A stretch of 50,415 bases of DNA from an uncultured Bacteroidales bacterium. Lineage in GTDB: Bacteria > Bacteroidota > Bacteroidia > Bacteroidales > Paludibacteraceae. Of this stretch, positions 9,723-15,144 are shown in pieces. The translations under genes and the position numbers were made by a program. How positions within the stretch are numbered: position 1 is the stretch's first letter; each line of letters starts with the position of its first letter. The notes beneath the pieces were generated by a model. The model was given only the letters and a program-made list of their open reading frames with translations, did not search any database and was not told where the DNA came from. The DNA lies in contig CAMNCW010000056.1 in the NCBI GenBank assembly GCA_946534715.1, positions 1 to 50,415 of the forward strand, given 5' to 3'.

Positions 9723-10733
9723 TTGCACATTCGTGTCGGGATATTAACGGCGCCGGAAATTGAATTTGAGAGGCGGGAGAAGACGTTCCTTTTGAAGAAC
9801 GTCCGGATCGGTATCGGCTTTCATTGGGACCGATACGAGGACCAGGAGTTTGCGGGGGAACTGGAGATCCGCAATAATCAGGACGGCACACAAACCGCTA
9901 TCAATACCATTGAGTTGGAGGACTACTTGTGTTCGGTCATTTCGTCGGAGATGAATGCCAACAGCCCGATGGAGTTGCTCAAAGCGCACGCTGTGATCAG
10001 CCGCAGCTGGGCAATGCGGGCGATGATGAAGCCAAACCACGAGGGTTTTCACGTCTGCGCCGACGACCACTGCCAGCGGTATGAGGGCTTGCGGCGCATG
10101 AACGACCGGGCGGTGGAGGCGGTTCGGGCAACACGGGGAATGGTCCTCACGTACGACGGCGAAATCTGCGACTGCCGCTATTACAAGTGTTGCGGAGGAC
10201 GAAGTGAGATCTGGCGGACCTGCTGGGAGGATATTGACGTGCCATATATTCAGTCGGTGCAATGCGATTGGTGTAAGAGCCCTTCGCCCAAAGTGCTGCG
10301 GTTGGTTTTGAATGATTATGACCAGGAGACCAAGGATTTCCGGGACTGGAAGGTCACTTATACCGCCGACGAGTTGAGCGAGATCATCCGTACTAAATCC
10401 GGCATTGATTTCGGAGAGATCGTTGATCTGATCCCTCTTCATCGCGGTGCGTCGGGGCGCATTGACCAATTACAGATCGTGGGCACCAAGCACACACAGA
10501 TCATCGGCAAAGAGCTTAAAATACGCCTTTGGCTTTCGAGAACCTGCCTCTATAGCAGTTGGTTCGAGGTGGAAAAAGAGCCTCATTGCTTTGTGCTTCG
10601 GGGACACGGATGGGGCCACGGAGCGGGACTTTGCCAGATTGGCGCGGCGGTGATGGCGAGCGAAGGGAAAAGCTACGAAGAGATACTCAGTTATTATTAT
10701 GTCGGTTCAAGACTTAGCACTTCAGCGCAATAA
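9723..10733 (+). CDS. SpoIID/LytB domain protein (336 aa)
   Basis: The SpoIID core is clear: INTIELEDYLCSVISSEM near residue 60, LKAHAVISRSWA near 85, CDCRYYKCCGGRSE near 142 and FVLRGHGWGHGAGLCQIGAA near 290, the last being the signature HGxGHGxGxxQxGA. The family cleaves denuded glycan strands of peptidoglycan in spore formers; in Bacteroidota it is widespread but its role is unclear. No signal peptide is seen. No ATG is available: an in-frame TAA lies two codons upstream, so translation must begin at TTG 9723 or a nearby near-cognate codon, placed at the end of an AATTAAGAATTAAGAATTG repeat. The gene overlaps the following one by 35 bases. Confidence 0.82.
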   Translation: MHIRVGILTAPEIEFERREKTFLLKNVRIGIGFHWDRYEDQEFAGELEIRNNQDGTQTAINTIELEDYLCSVISSEMNANSPMELLKAHAVISRSWAMRAMMKPNHEGFHVCADDHCQRYEGLRRMNDRAVEAVRATRGMVLTYDGEICDCRYYKCCGGRSEIWRTCWEDIDVPYIQSVQCDWCKSPSPKVLRLVLNDYDQETKDFRDWKVTYTADELSEIIRTKSGIDFGEIVDLIPLHRGASGRIDQLQIVGTKHTQIIGKELKIRLWLSRTCLYSSWFEVEKEPHCFVLRGHGWGHGAGLCQIGAAVMASEGKSYEEILSYYYVGSRLSTSAQ

Positions 10734-11865
10734 ATACAAGCACCTCACCGATGCCGAATGGCGATGGTTCTTACAGCAAGTAGAGGGTCGCGAAAGGACA
10801 GCAGACAAGTTGCCCTCTTTTGCGGCGATAGAGGACTGGTGGTACCCGGTAAGGCTGAGTTGCGAACAGTGTTCGTCAGAACTCACGGCGCGGTACAAAG
10901 CGGAGATCATCAAATCTTCAAATTCGCCAATTCTCAATTCTTCAAATGACAAGTTTCTTGACCTCACCGGCGGTTATGGCGTGGACACCCTCTTCCTGAG
11001 CGAACTTTTTGAGCACACGCACTATGTGGAGCAGAACGCTGAGTTGTGCAGGATTATGGAACACAATAAGGAAATCAAAAATGAGAAATTAAAAATAAAA
11101 AATATCAGCGTTCATAACTGCACTGCCGAAGAATTCCTTTCTTCCCCCCCTCAGGGGGGAGTTGAGGGGGGCTTCTCTCTCATCTTCGTTGACCCGGCTC
11201 GAAGAGACAGCCATGGAGGTAAGGTCTTCCATCTCGAAAACTGCACGCCGAATGTAATCGAACTGTTGCCTGAATTGTTAAAGCATAGCCAACGATTGCT
11301 ATTCAAACTCTCCCCGATGCTGGATATCAGTCAGGCAATAAAAGAGTTGTCAGCTATCAATTGGGACATTTACGTTGTTGCTATCAAGAATGAAGTCAAA
11401 GAAGTGCTGCTTCTGAGCGGAGGAAACGGAACGATCACCGCCATCGACCTCTCGTGCCCGGAGCAGGCATTCACTTTCACACGCGAGGAAGAAAAGAACG
11501 CCACTGTCAGCTATCAGCTATCCACTATCAACTATTTATACGAGCCCAATGCCGCTATTCTCAAAGCCGGGGCATACAAACTCGTTGCCCAACGGTTCAA
11601 ACTCCACAAACTGGACCCCAACACGCACCTGTACGCATCGGATCAGTACGTGGCGCATTTCCCCGGGCGCGTGTGGAAAACCTCACCTCTTCCCTCTCAA
11701 AAAGAGAGGGTGATTCAGCAAGCGAACGTGCTTGTTCGCAATTATCCACTGACCGCAGAGCAACTGAAAAAGAAAATGCGTCTGAAAGACGGCGGCACGG
11801 AGTATATCATCGGTTGCCGCGTTGACGGCAAACCCGTGGTCTTGCGGGCTGAAAGGCTCCACTAA
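10699..11865 (+). CDS. Class I SAM-dependent methyltransferase with THUMP-like domain (388 aa)
   Basis: The Rossmann methyltransferase fold shows in FLDLTGGYGVDTLFLSE near residue 88 (SAM-binding motif I) and IFVDPARRDSHGGKVF near 162. The C-terminal YIIGCRVDGKPVVLRAERL fits the THUMP-like domain family of Bacteroidota. Substrate unknown; a nucleic acid is likely from the family. Several segments are low-complexity repeats kept in frame: 10911-10950, 11071-11106, 11144-11172 (a C/G palindrome encoding SSPPQGGVEGGF), 11505-11537 and 11686-11713. They probably form surface loops. It overlaps the SpoIID gene by 35 bases and shares a 4-base convergent stop overlap with the ABC gene. Confidence 0.82.
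   Translation: MSVQDLALQRNKYKHLTDAEWRWFLQQVEGRERTADKLPSFAAIEDWWYPVRLSCEQCSSELTARYKAEIIKSSNSPILNSSNDKFLDLTGGYGVDTLFLSELFEHTHYVEQNAELCRIMEHNKEIKNEKLKIKNISVHNCTAEEFLSSPPQGGVEGGFSLIFVDPARRDSHGGKVFHLENCTPNVIELLPELLKHSQRLLFKLSPMLDISQAIKELSAINWDIYVVAIKNEVKEVLLLSGGNGTITAIDLSCPEQAFTFTREEEKNATVSYQLSTINYLYEPNAAILKAGAYKLVAQRFKLHKLDPNTHLYASDQYVAHFPGRVWKTSPLPSQKERVIQQANVLVRNYPLTAEQLKKKMRLKDGGTEYIIGCRVDGKPVVLRAERLH
11144..11172 (+). repeat. In-frame CCCCCCTCAGGGGGG-type palindrome inside the methyltransferase
   Basis: A run of seven C, then TCA, six G, then AGTTGA and six more G. This belongs to the CCCTC/GAGGG palindrome family found between genes at 29412, 30896 and 33648. It stays open in the coding frame. 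Confidence 0.65.
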
Positions 11866-12611
11866 CCCAGCGGATCAAATATATCCATGCCGAAGGCAGA
11901 TGTGAATGCATCTGCTTTTTTGAGGTTTTCGGCGGTATCTAACTGCACGCCGCGGGCATGAGGTGACATGAGGAGAATGCGGTCGGAGAGCGCAAGCGCC
12001 AGATCTAACTCGTGCGTGGAGATCAGGATCGTCTTGCCTTGCTCATGCGCCAAGTTCCGCAGCAGACGAAGCACCAAGATACGATGCGGCAGATCCAAGT
12101 GCGCTGTGGGCTCGTCCAATAAGATAATCGGTGTCTGCTGCGCCAGCGCTTTGGCTATGAGAATGCGCTGTTTCTCGCCGTCAGAATGCGCGTTGAAGAA
12201 AGTTCGCTCCACAGACTGATCCCCGAACCCCACTTGCCGGAGCGAGTCGGTTATAACCTGTTCGTCCGCTTCGGTCAGACCGCCGAGAAAAGAGGTGTAC
12301 GGGTATCGTCCCATCGCCACCACATCGTGTACCGTGGTGTTCTCCAACGAGAGCCTTTCCGTCAAAACGAGCGCTATGCTCTTGGAGTTGAGCGTTGAGG
12401 TTTGGGAGCCGAGAGAAGCAAGGTTATACGCCCCGTTCAAAGCAGGTTGGAGACCTGCCAAAGTGCGCAACAGGGTCGATTTGCCACAGCCGTTGGGTCC
12501 GAGCATGCAGACCATCTCACCCCGGTAGAGCGAGAAAGTGAGGTCGCGTTGCACGACCGCTGCATCATAGCCAATGCTCAGCTTATTCGTAGAAATAGAT
12601 ACGTTGGACAC
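11862..12611 (-). CDS. ABC transporter ATP-binding protein, FecE/BtuD-like (249 aa)
   Basis: Walker A GPNGCGKST near residue 38, a signature loop in the variant form HSDGEKQ near 143, Walker B IILLDEPTAHLD near 162 and switch His in STHELDLALALSDRI near 198. The family energises uptake of iron chelates, haem or cobalamin. No permease or binding protein is nearby, so the partner must be elsewhere. The best start is GTG at 12611, which places the first 29 bases inside the 3' end of the MurF-Alr gene, so expression is probably translationally coupled to it. Its stop overlaps the methyltransferase stop on the other strand. Confidence 0.85.
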   Translation of the reverse strand: MSNVSISTNKLSIGYDAAVVQRDLTFSLYRGEMVCMLGPNGCGKSTLLRTLAGLQPALNGAYNLASLGSQTSTLNSKSIALVLTERLSLENTTVHDVVAMGRYPYTSFLGGLTEADEQVITDSLRQVGFGDQSVERTFFNAHSDGEKQRILIAKALAQQTPIILLDEPTAHLDLPHRILVLRLLRNLAHEQGKTILISTHELDLALALSDRILLMSPHARGVQLDTAENLKKADAFTSAFGMDIFDPLG

Positions 12612-14400
12612 GACGGGAAACGGATGTTAATATTTCATATGTGATCGTTCCGAGTTTGTCTGCCAGTTCTTGCAGCGGCATGTGTTCGCCGAAGACCTCT
12701 ACTATGTCTCCGGGGCGTGCATCGGCTCCTGTGACATCCACCATCGCCTGGTCCATGCACACATTGCCCACCACAGGACAGCGTTTGCCGCGCACATACA
12801 CCTCGCCGCCGTAGTTCGAGAAACGGCGGTCAAAACCGTCCGCATAGCCGATAGGAATGACGGCGATGACACGGTCTTCCGTCAGTTTGGTATGCCTTCC
12901 GTAACCGATTGTCTCTCCGGCTTTGACGGTCTTGACGGACAGGATGGTGGTCTCTAACGTACACACATTGCGCAGTTGTGCGCCGGCGAACGAGAACCCG
13001 TAGAGACCGATACCCAAACGGCACATGTCGAACTGGTATTGTGAGAATCGCTCTATGCCCGCGGAGTTGCAGATGTGTTTGATGATCGGATATTGAAGGC
13101 CGGCTTTCAGTTCCTCCGCACAGGCGTCGAAATAACGGATCTGATCAAGCGTGAAGTCATCAAACTGCGCCTCATCGGAGCCTGCCAGGTGCGAAAAGAC
13201 CGAAGCCACACGCACGGCTTTCTGATGCGTTAGACGGTCTATGAGCCAAGGCATATCCTCTTTGTAGAAGCCCAGACGGTGCATTCCCGAATCGATCTTC
13301 ACGTGTACCGGCACGTCTTCCAAACCTTTTGCCGAAGCCGCTGCAATAACGGTTTTGAGCGACTGATGGGAATACACATTCGGCTCCAGGTTATTCTCCA
13401 AAATCAGATCCATCGCCGCCACTTCGGGGTCCATAATAATAATCGGCAGAGTGATTCCTGCACGTCTCAGTTCGACACCTTCGTCCGCTACTGCAACTGC
13501 CAGATAATCAACTAATCCGGAAGCCTGCAAGGCTTTGGATACCTCCACGCTGCCGGCTCCGTAAGCAAAAGCTTTGACCATACAGGTCAGTTTGGTCTGC
13601 GGCTTGAGCAGCGAACGGAAATAGCGCACGTTCTCCACCAAGGCGGAGAGGTTCACTTTGAGCACCGTCTCATGCGTCTGATGCAAGATACGCGAGGTGA
13701 TCGTCTCTTCGTCATAGCCCAAAGCGCGCATGACCGCGGCACAAGTGCGCACGTTCTGGTGTGTCGGGTCTTCAAGCACTTGTTCGGAATGAACGAACAG
13801 TTTCATTTTCTCCGCACGTTTCTGTTCCAGGGAAGCGAAATTCTCGTCATGTTCATGTCCGATATACGTGATTACGCCGATTGTCGGGCGGATGATTTTC
13901 TCCAAACGCTCCATCTCTCCGGGCTGTGAGATACCGGCTTCAAAGATCGCAAGAACAGGTTTGTCCGTGGCAGTTTGTATATTCGCCAACTGCCAAACAG
14001 AGAGCGGTACACCGATCTGCGAGTTATACGATTTGGGCGAACGAACAACGGTGTAGTCCTCTTTGAGCAACTGGTAAAGCCACTCTTTGACCACCGTCTT
14101 GCCGTTCGAACCGGTGATGCCGATCACCGTGCCCGCAAACTGCGAACGGACATGCGCCGCCAGCGCTTGCAACGCATCCAACGCATTGCCCCGCACAAAA
14201 GCTTTCACACCTCGGCTTTGCAACTCCGCAATGTAATTAGCACCGTCGTTCTTGTCTGTTTTGATAGCAAAAAAGAGCGTCGCTTGCGGTTCTGCGCCCA
14301 ATTGGCGGCTGTCTGTCAACAAAAAACGGATGTCTTGCGAACCATCACCTTCCACTTCGGCTATCGAGCCGATTACCTGTTTTATTTCCGATAAAAGCAT
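12583..14400 (-). CDS. MurF-alanine racemase fusion with a truncated MurF half (605 aa)
   Basis: The N-terminal half is MurF-like: LLTDSRQLG near 26, the ATP loop VIGITGSNGKTVVKEWLYQL near 92, SYNSQIGVPLSVW near 122, FEAGISQPGEME near 148. Right after EKMKLFVHSEQV (about residue 198) the rest of the ligase central domain and the whole C-terminal ligase domain are missing; only about 20 residues resembling a MurF helix (AAVMRALGYDEETI) remain before the racemase. The racemase is complete: VNLSALVENVRYF, the PLP-lysine motif MVKAFAYGAGS near 264, and GNVCMDQAMVDVTG near the end. Bacteroidota fusions are usually about 820 residues, so about 200 are lost. D-alanine production is likely; ligase activity is doubtful. 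ATG at 14400 is preferred over the TTG two codons upstream. Confidence 0.85.
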   Translation of the reverse strand: MLLSEIKQVIGSIAEVEGDGSQDIRFLLTDSRQLGAEPQATLFFAIKTDKNDGANYIAELQSRGVKAFVRGNALDALQALAAHVRSQFAGTVIGITGSNGKTVVKEWLYQLLKEDYTVVRSPKSYNSQIGVPLSVWQLANIQTATDKPVLAIFEAGISQPGEMERLEKIIRPTIGVITYIGHEHDENFASLEQKRAEKMKLFVHSEQVLEDPTHQNVRTCAAVMRALGYDEETITSRILHQTHETVLKVNLSALVENVRYFRSLLKPQTKLTCMVKAFAYGAGSVEVSKALQASGLVDYLAVAVADEGVELRRAGITLPIIIMDPEVAAMDLILENNLEPNVYSHQSLKTVIAAASAKGLEDVPVHVKIDSGMHRLGFYKEDMPWLIDRLTHQKAVRVASVFSHLAGSDEAQFDDFTLDQIRYFDACAEELKAGLQYPIIKHICNSAGIERFSQYQFDMCRLGIGLYGFSFAGAQLRNVCTLETTILSVKTVKAGETIGYGRHTKLTEDRVIAVIPIGYADGFDRRFSNYGGEVYVRGKRCPVVGNVCMDQAMVDVTGADARPGDIVEVFGEHMPLQELADKLGTITYEILTSVSRRVQRIYFYE

Positions 14401-14419
14401 ATACAATCAAATTTGACTG

Positions 14420-14451
14420 CAAATTTACTTCTTTTTTTTGACATACACAAA
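14420..14451 (-). promoter_or_regulatory. Promoter for the MurF-Alr / ABC operon
   Basis: On the minus strand the -7 box is TAAATTTG (14427-14420) and the -33 box TTTG (14451-14448), with a 20-base spacer. The leader is about 15 bases. Confidence 0.7.
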
Positions 14452-14506
14452 TAAAACTGCAAAAAAATGTAATATTCTGTTTTGGGGCATGTCGTTTCGC
14501 GCAATT

Positions 14507-14596
14507 CTCCCTCAATGAGTGCTCATTTTTACAAAAATCTCCCTCAATGAGTGCTCATTTTTACAAAATCATCCCTCAATGAGTGATTTTTATCAC
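14507..14596. repeat. Three operator-like repeats with an exact 32-base period
   Basis: Units beginning CTCCCTCAATGAG occur at 14507, 14539 and (TCCCTCAATGAG) 14572. In the first two the core AATGAGTGCTCATT is an imperfect palindrome (arms AATGAG/CTCATT). The third replaces it by AGTGATTTTTATCACT, another inverted repeat. A 32-base period is close to three helical turns. They end just upstream of the promoter at 14625, as expected for regulator binding sites. Confidence 0.65.
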
Positions 14597-14600
14597 TTTA

Positions 14601-14632
14601 TCTGCATATTTCGTAAAAATGTAGTACCTTTG
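14601..14632 (+). promoter_or_regulatory. Promoter of the orphan repeat transcript
   Basis: TACCTTTG at 14625-14632 is a good -7 box. The -33 position (14601-14604) reads TCTG, a weak match, consistent with dependence on an activator at the adjacent repeats. Confidence 0.6.
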
Positions 14633-14671
14633 CACCCGACCGTCAAGCTTGACGTCCCGGAAGGCAACGTG

Positions 14672-14796
14672 AACTAATTAGAACGTAAACTAATTAGAAC
14701 GTAAACTAATAAGAACGCGAACTAATTAGAACAGAACCTGAACATTAGAACGCTAACTAATGAGAACCTGAACATTAGAACGTGAACTAATGAAAT
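14672..14796 (+). repeat. 16-base tandem repeat array, AACTAATTAGAACGTA type
   Basis: Units start at 14672, 14688, 14704 and 14720. They are followed by diverged copies built from ACCTGAACATTAGAACG and AACTAATGAGA. The array lies wholly inside the predicted transcript. Confidence 0.7.
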
Positions 14797-14801
14797 CGAA
14801 C

Positions 14802-14841
14802 AAAGAGGCGGAGCACAAAAACGTGTTCCGTTTCTTTTTTC
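14802..14841 (+). terminator. Rho-independent terminator of the orphan transcript
   Basis: Arms 14802-14816 and 14823-14837 pair over 15 positions with three G-T wobbles around AAAAAC, and run into TTTCTTTTTTC. Confidence 0.7.
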
Positions 14842-15077
14842 TCTACTTCGTTCTTTCTTCTTCTAATCCGCTTGTAAGTACGATACATACACGATAGATA
14901 TACGTTAGATACACGATAGATATACGATAGATAAACGATACATTCAACGCCCATCATGCTAACTTCATGCGCCACTCAAAGGAGGTAGAGGTTAAGGAGG
15001 AAGAGGAAAAGAGGGAGATGGAGATATGGACACAAAAAGTGAGAAAATGCTTTTTTTTCAAAAAAAATGCCCGAACG
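14842..15077. other. Gene-free spacer with a 22-base tandem repeat and a purine-rich tract
   Basis: TACACGATAGATATACG-type units of 22 bases start at 14888 and 14910, with a decayed third unit at 14932. Bases 14980-15033 are almost all purine on the plus strand (AAAGGAGGTAGAGG and on). No supported gene is seen here on either strand. Confidence 0.6.
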
Positions 15078-15109
15078 CTTGCATATGTGCGAAATTTGTA
15101 GTATCTTTG
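15078..15109 (+). promoter_or_regulatory. Promoter for the pectinesterase-porQ-cmk-ispH operon
   Basis: TATCTTTG at 15102-15109 with CTTG 20 bases upstream, inside CTTGCATATGTGCGAAA, a decayed version of the palindrome at 24133. Leader about 30 bases. Confidence 0.7.
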
Positions 15110-15144
15110 CACGAATTTTCGTTTAACACTTAACATAAATCATA

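Larger units (their letters stand above)
14637..14841 (+). ncRNA. Candidate repeat-containing short transcript of about 200 nt
   Basis: Predicted from a promoter (TACCTTTG, 14625) and a terminator ending at 14841, with no convincing gene between. The RNA would start with the perfect palindrome CGTCAAGCTTGACG (14641-14654), then carry an array of AACTAATTAGAACGTA-type 16-base units from 14672 to about 14796. All frames are closed within the array. No known RNA family is recognised. Existence of the transcript is inferred. Confidence 0.4.

Noticed and set aside
11862..12611. A full iron or cobalamin ABC importer
   Set aside because: Only the ATPase is encoded; no permease or binding protein gene lies nearby.
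14507..14796. Possible CRISPR array
   Set aside because: The 32-base units have no unique spacers between them, the 16-base units are directly adjacent, and no cas gene is present.
14790..14897. 35-codon frame starting MKSNKEAEHKNV
   Set aside because: It runs through the terminator and into the 22-base repeat and has no recognisable feature.
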